Assembly (NCBI GenBank): GCA_963662155.1
Contig: OY759263.1
Coordinates: forward strand, 4,550,041-4,614,040
DNA from: Lamellibrachia columna
Lineage: Eukaryota; Annelida; Polychaeta; Sabellida; Siboglinidae
DNA length: 64,000 nt
Direction of reading: 5' to 3'
In this document: positions 1 to 8,846 of the stretch, one piece after another
Position numbering within the stretch: the stretch's first letter is position 1
Layout: each line of letters begins with the position of its first letter
The notes under the pieces: generated by a model
Seen by the model: the letters and a program-made list of their open reading frames with translations, nothing else
Told to the model about the DNA's origin: nothing
Database searches by the model: none
Position numbers and translations under genes: made by a program

Positions 1-1708
1 GTCACCACTTTTTGCGTGTCCATCGTAAACGGTTTACATGAGTCCACGATATTAAGTTATGATTGTTATTTATATGTATTTAGGCAAGGTTAAAAAAAGG
101 AATTCTAAAAAAATGGTGGGCTAAACTTAATGTAATGAAAATATGGTATGTTAAAGTCCAAACTTATGGAATAGGGTTTTAAGTGAGTATCCGGCATCAC
201 CGATGGAAAGGTCCAGAGAAATACGAAAGATAAACCGTTTTTAAGTAGTTCATATATACAAGCAAAATCCCCTGCTACAACTACCTCGGTGGCGGTACCA
301 AGATATTTCCTGGTCGGAGACAGATTTGGGGTTTGTCCAGCGTCACTGGCGGGAAGACTAAATAAATAAAGTTCAGAGTGCAAAATACAGTGAGTCACAG
401 CAATTACAGTGGTCAGATACATTTTGCTCTTCCTATTATATGAAAACAAAGCAACACATACTTTAGTAAGAGAAATAATATTTTTTTATAAACGTGGTGA
501 TGCTGGATACTTGCAGGTTACTGGTATAAAGAAAACTTCTTTAAGACCCGTTTCTGTACGTTTTTTTATTTTTACCTTTTGATTTTACATTGATGTCAAA
601 ATGTATTTGATTGTGGTCACTGTTTCCTAATGGTTCATGTATTTTTACATTGTCCACTAATTCTTGTTATGATGACAAAACTATGTAAGATACATGCCTC
701 CCTCTTCTTGTCTTCTTCGGGGCCGTACGCTATGGTCCGGGAGGCATTTCTCACAGATGTAGATGTATGTTAATTGTCCGTCTTCTTTGCGCTCGCCATG
801 TCGATATTCATAACTGAATTTATACTCACTCGACCAATGAGTACATATAGATTACCACAGAAGAGTAGTCAACGCATTGTTCTCCAGGTTCGAAGCGATT
901 TTAATCTTATACATCAGACGGCTACATACATAGTAGCAACGTAATCACCCACGATGACAATACAAATAACAGTGAAAATATCTTTCACTGTAAACCGTAA
1001 AGAAAAGTAGTGAATGTAAACATCACTTAAAATGTATACAGACTCTTAAAGTCTAGAAGATTTGACAAGAACATTCTGACCGGAAAGTTTCATATCTAAT
1101 GCTAAAGCAGGTATGGTCCGCCAGGACCACCCTTACTGAAAATGTGGATGCCTATAATTCAGCATGACTACACACCTCAGTGTGAATTTAAAAGTCTTGC
1201 CGCCCTCTTGTAAACGCTCCTCCGGGGTGTTTATACTCCCAGTTTATCTAAATCAGACGCCGTCACTAGAGGCACTTTGATTGCTTAAATACTTAATACG
1301 CTTTACCATTGGTCAACTTGTTAAATCCACCCACCCTCTCAACCGCTGGACATGACGTCTGCCAGTCTTCCTTGCCCAGTTTTGCAAGTTAAACTGTTGA
1401 ACTCTTGGAGCTGGGCCAAATCCAGGGTTCCCCGGGCTCCCTCTCATTTCCCAATTACATTGACGCCCCAGGTTACAGCAATTTAGCAAATGTCAGGATT
1501 AAAGGGAATACGGAAGCGTCCAAACAGTACTATCAATTGGCCACCTTAATTTCTACTGACTGGTGTCGATGACCCTTGACGCTTGACCTCCACTGACCAC
1601 TTTACTGACAGTATATGACCAGTCTCCATGACCCTACTGACCATACTGACTGACTCAATGACCCTCGACCTCCTCACTGACCATGATATGACCCACGTGA
1701 CCGGAAAC
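1..1708. other. Left host flank, no gene recognised
   Basis: This AT-rich DNA has no ORF with recognisable protein features on either strand. From about 1555 to 1705 it turns into a loose array of TGACC/ACTGACC words that leads up to the insertion site of the Polinton. I see no RNA gene or splice-like coding structure in it. Confidence 0.6.
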
Positions 1709-1714
1709 GACGTT
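1709..1714 (+). repeat. Left 6-bp target-site duplication (GACGTT)
   Basis: GACGTT directly precedes the left TIR and GACGCT directly follows the right TIR at 19811-19816. Five of six bases match and the difference is one transition. Six-base duplications are the known product of Polinton/Maverick integrase, so the pair fixes the element boundaries. Confidence 0.8.
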
Positions 1715-1888
1715 AGTAGTTATAGTGCTCCTTTGACCAAGCCAAAGAGTGACCCAGTAGGGAGGGTCCCTGTGACTTCCGGTCGCAGAGCCTTCTGGGT
1801 ACCGTGAGCGCCCCTTAGCGGCGACCTATATACCCATAGAGCGCCCCCTGGCGACTGGAGCTAACCCTAACCGTCGTAACCCCAACTT
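1715..1888 (+). repeat. Left terminal inverted repeat of the Polinton
   Basis: Begins AGTAGTTATAGTGCTCC and ends GTCGTAACCCCAACTT. Its reverse complement is found at 19633-19810 with a 4-bp indel near the outer end and scattered substitutions. It contains a TATATA run and two CTCF-like GC-rich motifs at 1808-1821 and 1838-1855. A shorter segment containing the telomere-like word CTAACCCTAAC (1855-1886) is repeated just inside the TIR at 1926-1957. Confidence 0.92.
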
Positions 1889-2087
1889 GTTTGATTGGAG
1901 TGCTAACCCTAACCCATATCGACTGCTGGAGCTAACCCTAACTGTCGTAACCCCACCCTGTAGACGTTTGCGGTCTTATCCCTGACGGAGTGACCCATAC
2001 GCAGCAATTATGAATAGGGTCATTATTAAAGGGACTAATGGAGACGAGAAATCAACGCAACACGGTATGGTACGAGTGCACACGTAT

Positions 2088-2093
2088 TTTATT
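2088..2093 (-). terminator. Candidate poly(A) signal AATAAA for leftward capsid/protease transcripts
   Basis: This is the first AATAAA on the minus strand beyond the last leftward gene. It sits in noncoding subterminal DNA. The assignment rests on position only. Confidence 0.4.
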
Positions 2094-2190
2094 GAACAAC
2101 ACAAGCAGCATGACGATACAACAAGGGTAGCTTGTAATATCACCACTACGACTACGACTACGATGAATATGATGAATATGATGATGACTT

Positions 2191-2371
2191 GACTTGCGGA
2201 TGTTGACCATCACGCCAGAGGTCGCGAGCTTAGGGGTGTCTCTACCTCGCCAGAGGCTCGAGGGTGATCGATGATGACGAGGTGACTTGCGGATGTTTAC
2301 CATCACGCCAGAGGTCGCGAGCTTACGGGTGGTGCATCCACCTCGCCAGAGGCTCCATCGATGTACTACTA
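2191..2371. repeat. Imperfect tandem duplication (~90 bp x2) with CGCCAGAGG motif
   Basis: Copy one covers 2191-2283 and copy two 2284-2371. Both start GACTTGCGGATGTT and contain ACCATCACGCCAGAGGTCGC. A related degenerate copy lies at about 13810-13935, between PolB and the accessory arm. Confidence 0.7.
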
Positions 2372-2404
2372 TTACTACTATGACGAGCGATAATACAGTC
2401 TACC

Positions 2405-2857
2405 TTATCGCAGCTGTTTAAGCCAATCAAATACGCGGCAATCGTTAGCTACTAGCTACTCGGTGCCGAATATGTTAACAAAAGTTCTCATTGGAAAGCC
2501 AATACAACGAAGCAATACAAAAGCACAATATTGTCCACAAACGTTAGACAGAGGACTCTGAAGCCTCTTGCTATTATGAGTCCAATCGGAACAATGTTCG
2601 TTCAGGAAGGTGCGGAACGCAGCGTGTCGTGGCGGCAGACCGTACGAGCAGAAGTAATCGCCGCGTCCGTCGGCGTCCAGGTAGAGCGCTATCCAATGTT
2701 CGCCCGGTTCGTCGCCGTCGTCGGTGTTGCACACGAAGGCCGCGGGCAGAGCGCCTTCTATCGTCGTGGGCAGTCCGTCTTTGGGTACGACGCCGCGAAA
2801 TATCGATCTGACGCGCGGGTCCATCGCCAGTAGTCTAGCGATCTGCAGGGTGTCCAT
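2405..2857 (-). pseudogene. Adenain-like cysteine protease (PRO), in-frame TAG near the C-terminus
   Basis: Relative of the adenovirus maturation protease, which cleaves capsid and core precursors in the assembling particle. The open frame gives 133 residues. The catalytic His is visible in GEHWIALYLD and the catalytic Cys in SNVCGQYC near residue 108, with the expected spacing for C5/Ulp1-type proteases. A TAG at 2456-2458 ends the frame, but the same frame continues for 16 sense codons to a TAA at 2405-2407 and includes an Asn-Asp pair and a hydrophobic end typical of the family C-terminus, so the TAG looks like a nonsense mutation. The start is fixed by the capsid gene: the TGA of the capsid frame (2859-2861) is one base from this ATG. 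It is the last gene of the leftward cluster. Confidence 0.85.
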
Positions 2858-2858
2858 C

Positions 2859-4175
2859 TCAGTAGTCGTAGATGATGTTGCGGTTCTTGTCGATTTCCAG
2901 CACGGACTCGAGCTCGGCGTAGACGACGACGTTCACGGTGTTCAGCAGCGCGTTGCGGAAATGCAGTTATATGCGCAGATTGCCCTTTTGTACCAGATGG
3001 AAGCAGGGACCGTCGCACTGGTCGGGGGTCAGGTCGAAACCGAAGAAGGTGTAGCCGTGTAGGTAGTCGCTGCGAGTCAGTCCGTTCCCCTCGTCCTGCC
3101 ACATCTTGCCGGTCGAGGAGAACAGACTCATGTAGCTCCTGACGAAGAGGTCGTCTGCAAAATTGGGCTGGAAAGGTTTGGAGGGTATCTGTCGTCCGTC
3201 CACGTACACCGCGTGGAAGTTGATGGCGTTGTTCTTGGAGTGAAATGGATTCTTTTCGTACACGCCGTTGTAGGCATCGTTATCGATGCAGCACAGCACC
3301 AGACGTTTCGGCAGGGTACCGAGGAACAGGTTCTCGTACGTGTGCGACCGAGTGCCAGCAGGAATGGAGTACACCTTGCACTCGACCGATCGCATCGGAT
3401 ACTTGACCGTGCTCTTCTCTAGAGCCTTGATGTGCGCCATCTGCACGGTCGGATTCAGGGTGGCCTTCTTTGCAAACAAGGCGGCATTGACTATTTGTAT
3501 TTTGTAATCGGGGTTGATCCCACCAGCCATGAGTGCAAAAGCAGGCTTACTACGCACCAGTCGTATCTTGACATCAACGCCGTTGATCAGGAATTTATCC
3601 TGCAGAAAGAGAGCCACGTGGAGACGGCCCATCATATCGACCAGACGACTCCTTACGATGTTCTCTCGTCGAGCCACGAACCCTTCGTTAGCCGCGGGTC
3701 CGTCGACTATCTCGACGGCGTCCATGCGAGTGGCCGTGTCCTTGTGCCACAGCTGACTCGTCAGTTGCGTGTCCTTGGCATCGGGACCGTAGCTCAGCAG
3801 CGTCTCTGTGTAGGCGCGATACGCATACGTGTTGGTCGAAGGGGTCACGAGCGTGCCGTTCAGATAGACGTCGACTTGACTGAACAGCGCATGCAGCCAG
3901 TTATTCACTGGTCCCACGGGGTCGGCCAAGTCGAGATCGTCCCCGTTGGCTCGTGTCACCTTCGCCTGCACGTGCAGCATCGTGTTGGCGAGATCCAGGT
4001 AATCGTCGCCCGATCCGGGTATGAGGAATTCTATCGGTCCACCCGAGTCCAGAGAGGACATGAGCTGATGTTCCACTACGTGGCTGTCGATGATGCTGTT
4101 CTGAGTGGGGGGTACGGTAAAGAGATCCAGTTCGGTCTTGACCCCTTCACACGACTGTCTGTGTACGAAAGCCAT
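2859..4175 (-). pseudogene. Major capsid protein (double jelly-roll, hexon-like), in-frame TAA near C-terminus
   Basis: The main coat protein of Polintons/adintoviruses, which forms pseudo-hexameric capsomers. I chose ATG 4175 (MAFVHRQSC) over the in-frame ATG 4202, because SELDLF/VPPTQ-type residues characteristic of the family N-terminus follow directly (KTELDLFTVPPTQNSI). The frame gives 402 residues to a TAA at 2967-2969. Beyond it the frame stays open for 35 more codons, rich in the beta-strand and acidic residues expected of the terminal jelly-roll strand, and ends with a TGA one base before the protease ATG. The TAA therefore looks like a late nonsense change that removes about 8% of the protein. 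The pX-like gene overlaps its start by 29 bp. A TATAAAA lies about 95 bp upstream. Confidence 0.88.
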
Positions 4176-4577
4176 CGTCGTTATCGAATATGTCGGCTTC
4201 ACGTTTCGTGGACGTCTGTCTCTTGCGTCGTCTATTTGCTAAAGTGACTCCTTTCTTCGCCGGCGCGCGTTTTATACGTTTACGAGCTCGCACGCCAGGG
4301 GCCAGAAGGCCACGCATCAGATTCCTACCGGCATCCGCGACGCGTCGTTTGGTTGCCTTTTTATGCTCTGTCCAGACATGACGTCGTCGGCTATGCGCAC
4401 GCCGGTCTTCAACGACCCCTTTCGCAACGCCACGGCACCTCTCTTGATGAGTGGCATGGCCCTACGCAACAGACCTCCGAACATACTGCCTAGTCCGTGA
4501 CCCCGCTGGTATTGGGCACCGGCGAAGTAGGGCAGTGCACCACCAGCCTGACGCGCGTAATAGTCGTTGTAATTCAT
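4147..4577 (-). pseudogene. Small basic pX/core-like protein, frameshifted at an A run
   Basis: The first frame gives 86 residues from MNYNDYYARQ and includes GLGSMFGGLLRRAMPLIKRG, a Gly-Leu-rich, basic amphipathic segment of the kind seen in adenovirus pX/pVI-like proteins that coat DNA or disrupt membranes. It ends at 4317. The minus-strand A5 run at 4358-4362 marks a switch: reading one base back gives about 70 further residues very rich in Arg/Lys, ending at TGA 4147-4149 and overlapping the capsid start by 29 bp. Highly basic composition past the run supports loss of one A from a longer protein. A programmed -1 frameshift is possible but the site is not a full slippery heptamer. It lies between penton and capsid genes as in related elements. 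Confidence 0.7.
4270..4276 (-). promoter_or_regulatory. TATA-like box upstream of capsid gene
   Basis: TATAAAA on the minus strand, about 95 bp before the capsid ATG at 4175 and inside the pX-like gene. The spacing is longer than for the other TATA boxes of this element, so the link is tentative. Confidence 0.35.
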
Positions 4578-4579
4578 CT

Positions 4580-5468
4580 TCAGAACAGTCCGGTCCTACG
4601 TCGTCGAAAATGAAGCGTCACCGTCACTCTACCGTACTCGAATGGCACGAGCCGTCCGGTGTCGTCTCTTATAACCATCTCGATCGACTTGAAGTGCGAG
4701 TACAACAGAGGCACGTAGTGAATGTTAGTGAACCTATTGGATACCGTGGCACCGTGAATTCCGCCAACCGGGAGGGCTCGCAACAAAGGCGCGACGCTGT
4801 CACCGACTATGCGAGACTCCACGACGTCCGTGTAGACGTAGATGGTATCGAACCCTCGATTCATGTTCACCACGTCTTCGGCTACTTTACGGAAGGGGTA
4901 CGGAGCATTAGGACTGTGTGTAGGTGGTGGTGGCATAATCACGGTGGCTGACGTTCCACTTAGTCTCGGGTGAACGTGCTGGCGTGTGCTGTCTGCTGCT
5001 ACCACTGCTGCTGCTGCTACTGCCTGCGGACTGGTGACGACCGACTTATGAAATCCCAACATAGGTCCCAACGCACTGTGGTACGGTATGGTGAACACGG
5101 TGTCGGATGACATGTGCAACGTCATTTTTTGAGTGATGATGCTGTAGCTCAATTTAGCTCGTGCCTTGTCCGTCGACATAAGTCGCAGACCCCTGTTTAC
5201 ACGGTTCATCAATGTCACGGGACCTCTGTAATACCCAGAGGCTAACTTCATACTCGGGATAAGACCCGTAGGATTTTTCTCATTGAGGAAGAACCAGACA
5301 TCTTCCTCTGTAACGTTGTACCAAGTATGCGGGTACTGTATCTCTGCCAACCCGCATTCCCACTCGCCAGTCAGATCGATACGTCGAGGTAAGTCGGTGA
5401 TGTAATGGGCCAACGTATTGTCGGGATACATCTTCATGGAAGCGTTGCTAGGCAGTGTCAGGTAGAAA

Positions 5469-5479
<11 letters not shown>
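4580..5479 (-). CDS. Minor capsid (penton-like) protein
   Basis: Single jelly-roll vertex protein of Polintons/adintoviruses; the frame of 299 residues is intact. MATDFYLTLPSNAS, LPRRIDLTGEWECGLAEI and YPHTWYNV near the N-terminus are the characteristic penton signature. A low-complexity Ala/Pro insert (about residues 150-190) interrupts the middle, and the C-terminus ends FRRRRTGLF. It starts inside the last codons of the upstream membrane-protein gene (11-bp overlap) and ends 2 bp before the pX-like ATG, so the block is packed like a virus genome. It is the only large core gene here with no break. It would occupy capsid vertices together with the hexon-like protein. Confidence 0.88.
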
Positions 5480-5966
<487 letters not shown>

Positions 5967-6000
5967 TTCTCGAATGAAGTGTCCCGTACGCTTGGCTAGT

Positions 6001-6007
6001 CTTTATA
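6001..6007 (-). promoter_or_regulatory. TATA box of the membrane-protein gene
   Basis: TATAAAG on the minus strand ends 35 bp before ATG 5966. The spacing fits a core promoter with a very short leader. It lies within the integrase coding frame. Confidence 0.5.
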
Positions 6008-7067
6008 GTGGAGTGGATGAGTGCCTTGGCATCGATCCAGCTGTTGAATTTTGAGGGGTAACCGAACCATTTCACCAAAGCCTCCGTTCGTCTACCTACC
6101 TTACGACGCTGCAGTACCGTTTCCACGTAGTACAGTTTATCGGCGGGTACCGACACCTTCTGCAGCTCCATTTCGTAGAAGGTGCCTTCCAGCACTTCGC
6201 CGAGATCGTCCCTCAATCGATACACGGGTGGATCGGAGGGAGGAACCTCGTGTATCGTGAACATCTCTTCGCTCCAATTCGCCGCGTAGCCTTTTTCGAA
6301 CTTACCTTTGTACTTGCTGATGCGCACGCGATCCGACACGCGCAACTTGGGCACGCCCTTACCGTCATGACCGTACAGACGCTGCAACACCTGTTCTTGA
6401 TTCTGGTAACTCACCTGTGACGGAGCCATGCCGATACTGCGGTGGTGGGTGCTGTTGTACGATTGCACCAAGTCCTGAAGGACGTCGATGTATCGCCACG
6501 TCTGGTGTTTCGTGAAGTATCGCCACATGCGCGTCTTCAACGTTCTGTTGAATCTTTCCACGACGCTCGCCTTCGTCTCCGCGTTGTGCGTGGAGAAGTG
6601 ATGGATGCCGTGCTTCTTCAATAGAGTCTGAACGGATTTATTAAGAAATTCCAGTCCTTGGTCTGTCTGCAACGTCTTTGGCCAGCCTCTGCTGAACGTA
6701 CTGTCAAGCGCCGCTACCAACGACGCTGCGGACTTGTTCTTCATGGGAACACACCAGGCCACTTTCGAGAAGACGTCGATCACCGTGAGGAGAAAGGTCA
6801 TACCGTCGTTGTCCTTTTTCAACTACGACAGATCGACGAGATCGGCCTGCCACTGCTGACGTAGACCACCCACGATGACGCGTCGTCTCTTGAAATGACG
6901 TCTAGCCGGCTTGTGTAGGGTATAGGCGCCCTGTTCCGACAACCATTCCGCGACCCTTTTTCGTGGCATGCGCGTGACGCGTCGCAATGTATCGACTCCG
7001 CCATAACTACCTACCCTTTTCCGATCGAAGTAGACCGTCCTAAGTGGTTGTTCTTTCCTCGGCGCCA

Positions 7068-7223
7068 TTAAAAGAGTTCCGATGGATTGGTGGTGGTGTT
7101 TGTGTCGTTGACTGCGCAGCACGGTTCTTGACGAGTGACGACGAGTACGCTGACGTACACCAGAACACCCACTACCACACCCACGACGATGACGAATGAT
7201 CGATAATCTAGTACTGAAACCAT
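7068..7223 (-). CDS. Micro-ORF: 51-residue single-pass membrane protein
   Basis: Starts ATG 7223 and ends TAA 7068-7070, whose last A is the first base of the integrase ATG (TAATG). The protein MVSVLDYRSF then has about 20 uninterrupted hydrophobic residues rich in Val/Gly, then a short polar tail with a Cys pair and several Thr/Asn. It overlaps the upstream 44-residue micro-ORF by 16 bp. The start/stop overlap and strong transmembrane segment argue for a real gene. Function unknown; membrane association of the particle or a channel-like role is only a guess. Confidence 0.6.
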   Translation of the reverse strand: MVSVLDYRSFVIVVGVVVGVLVYVSVLVVTRQEPCCAVNDTNTTTNPSELF

Positions 7224-7342
7224 ACCCTGAATAGCGACTGTTGTATAAGACTTCGAGCTATAGCGTCAGCAATCAAGTAAAGTCCACCGCAAATTGCTGC
7301 AACGATAACGGAACGGTACGTGTCCTGTGGATCGCTCGACAT
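7208..7342 (-). CDS. Micro-ORF: 44-residue membrane-associated peptide
   Basis: ATG 7342 to TAG 7208-7210. MSSDPQDTYR is followed by a hydrophobic stretch (SVIVAAICGGLYLIADAIA) and a short tail. It lies 39 bp after the stop of the Ala-Gly-repeat gene and overlaps the next micro-ORF by 16 bp, so it fills the only gap left in the cluster. No family recognised. Confidence 0.5.
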   Translation of the reverse strand: MSSDPQDTYRSVIVAAICGGLYLIADAIARSLIQQSLFRVWFQY

Positions 7343-7381
7343 CGGAGCGCACACTGTGCAATGGATACGTGCCGCATCGTC

Positions 7382-8206
7382 TTAAATGTCTTCCCAACTA
7401 TCCAATGACGCCAGAGCCTTGCGTTGACGTTCTGGAGGTGGGGTGAGCATGGAATGTTCCATCTGACCGCGTCGACGAGCGAGGGGTGTCCAACTGAGCG
7501 ATCTTCGTGCGCTACCACCAGAGCGAAGAGTAGCCGGTATTCGACGACGACGACCTGGAGTGGATGTCGTCGCCGGCGTCGTCGCCTGACGTATGTAGTC
7601 TCTCCTGGCGACGTTATCGACCAACTCCATGGGCAGGTTCATGACACGGAGTTGTCTTGCGATCGGTTGCCATCCCGTTGGATCGGTCTTTCTCTTACGC
7701 AACAGATCATTCACGAGATCCACCACGTTACTTCCGGCAACCGGCACACCGTCGTGGATCAGTTCGCCGCGAGCGGTCCAAGACATGTTTCTTTTCAAAT
7801 GCTCCATCAAACGTCTGGCTTTGCCTTGCATGGTCTTGGGAACGGTGTCCACGACGTCGGCCTCTATCCCGCTAGTAGTAGCAGGAGCTCCTACTGCTCC
7901 CTCCGCCCCCGCCCCCGCCCCCGCCCCCGCCCCCGCCCCCGCCCCCGCCCCCGCCCCCGCCCTTCTCCTGGCGGCTGGCGTTCGTCTCTGAGACAACTCG
8001 CGTAACTTCGTCCTGTATTTACTCAAACGACGCCTCTGTAATTCGCTCAATGGAATGTTCTTTTCTAATATGTTGTAGGCACACTCGGCTAGTGCACACA
8101 GCAGATCGGCGTCGGCGTTGGCGATGATGGCCCTTTTCAATTTGTTGCTCTTGATTCTGTTCAGAGCCTGTATGCACACAATGTGTCTCTTCACCAGCGC
8201 AGACAT
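7382..8206 (-). CDS. Helix-rich basic protein with Ala-Gly repeat (Polinton accessory/core ORF)
   Basis: 274 residues from ATG 8206 (MSALVKRHIVCIQALN), chosen because a TATAAAAA lies 35 bp upstream and the in-frame extension above it has no coding look. The N-terminal ~90 residues are a basic helical domain (NADADLLCALAECAYNILEKN and LQRRRLSKYRTKLREL). An (AG)n tract follows, encoded by a CCCCCG hexamer repeat at about 7906-7962, then a basic C-terminal half ending SLDSWEDI. ORFs of this type recur in Polintons between ATPase and integrase, with virion-core or packaging roles suspected but not shown. The frame is intact. Neighbours are the ATPase upstream and the two micro-ORFs downstream. 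Confidence 0.65.
   Translation of the reverse strand: MSALVKRHIVCIQALNRIKSNKLKRAIIANADADLLCALAECAYNILEKNIPLSELQRRRLSKYRTKLRELSQRRTPAARRRAGAGAGAGAGAGAGAGAGAEGAVGAPATTSGIEADVVDTVPKTMQGKARRLMEHLKRNMSWTARGELIHDGVPVAGSNVVDLVNDLLRKRKTDPTGWQPIARQLRVMNLPMELVDNVARRDYIRQATTPATTSTPGRRRRIPATLRSGGSARRSLSWTPLARRRGQMEHSMLTPPPERQRKALASLDSWEDI
7906..7962. repeat. (GGGGGC/GCCCCC)n hexanucleotide tract in coding sequence
   Basis: A run of GCCCCC units read on the minus strand as alternating Ala-Gly in the helix-rich protein. The length is a multiple of 3, so the frame is kept. Confidence 0.9.
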
Positions 8207-8240
8207 GGTGTGAATGAAGAGACTATCCACGCGTGCGGTC

Positions 8241-8248
8241 TTTTTATA
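8241..8248 (-). promoter_or_regulatory. TATA box overlapping the ATPase stop codon
   Basis: TATAAAAA on the minus strand, 35 bp upstream of ATG 8206. The TAA stop of the ATPase (8244-8246) is part of the box, so gene end and next promoter share bases. Confidence 0.5.
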
Positions 8249-8846
8249 CCTTCGGCAAGTACACGTACTGAACACCGTCGTCTGGAAAGATGGCCGTGCG
8301 CAGACGCATGTCCTCGGGCGTGTCCTGTTTGAGATCGACCAATAGATAACCGTACGGTATCGACGTGGCGTCTTTAAAAGCCTCTTGAACGAACTTGACG
8401 CGTCCCGGATACATCTGTCTAGCCAAGTGCGACATCTGCGATGCATCACGAGGATTCTTGAACACCACCATGTACTGAGAATTCAAACTGATGGTACGAC
8501 TCTCTTTGTTTTTGGGGAACAGGTTCTGTACGAGATACAGCGCGGATGTGTTCCTGTGATGACTTTTTTTAGTGAACCAGGTCGTGACCCGTTCGTCCGT
8601 TTCTGCCATGAGATTCCTCGTCGACGAATCGAACATGCTCGCACTCGGCAACCCTTCCTCGAACCGCACGTCAACCAAGTCCATCGTTGCCTCTTGCCAT
8701 TCTCCGTAACACCACGTGATCCGTTCGGGGGGTGGATCGATCATCGCAGCAACGTGACGTAGCATACGCGTCACGAAAGTACTTTTGCCGCATCCCGTCG
8801 GACCGGCGACGATGCACGTGAAAGGATGTTTCTACCGCGCGTCCAT
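8244..8846 (-). pseudogene. FtsK/A32-like genome-packaging ATPase, TAG at codon 5, Walker B region not found
   Basis: HerA/FtsK-superfamily ATPase that would drive DNA into the capsid. ATG 8846 has a favourable context (ACCATGG), but codon 5 is TAG (8832-8834). Directly after it the frame encodes KHPFTCIVAGPTGCGKSTF, a textbook Walker A at about residues 15-23. Later family features are present: WCYGEWQ, RFEEGLP, SHHRNTS and LVQNLF, and a sensor-like segment around SLNSQYMVVFKNPRD. The hydrophobic strand with paired acids that forms Walker B, expected between GLPSAS and LMAETDE, is missing, consistent with a small in-frame deletion. The total is 200 codons, near the usual length. The gene starts 40 bp after the PolB stop. 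Confidence 0.85.

Larger units (their letters stand above)
1889..2404. other. Left subterminal noncoding region of the Polinton
   Basis: No gene seen. It holds the duplicated TIR-derived segment at 1926-1957, a short GAY/ATG-rich simple stretch at 2145-2190, and a two-copy tandem repeat at 2191-2371 that contains the word CGCCAGAGG. A minus-strand AATAAA at 2088-2093 lies about 310 bp past the protease and is the likely poly(A) signal for the leftward late genes. Confidence 0.6.

Noticed and set aside
1860..1960. Telomeric repeat (CTAACCCTAACC) suggesting a chromosome end
   Set aside because: Only one or two TTAGGG units occur, embedded in the TIR and its duplicate; there is no array.
4358..4364. 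Programmed -1 frameshift in the pX-like gene
   Set aside because: The site reads A AAA AGG in the first frame, which allows only one tRNA to re-pair, and PolB has similar one-base breaks without slippery sites. Base loss is simpler.
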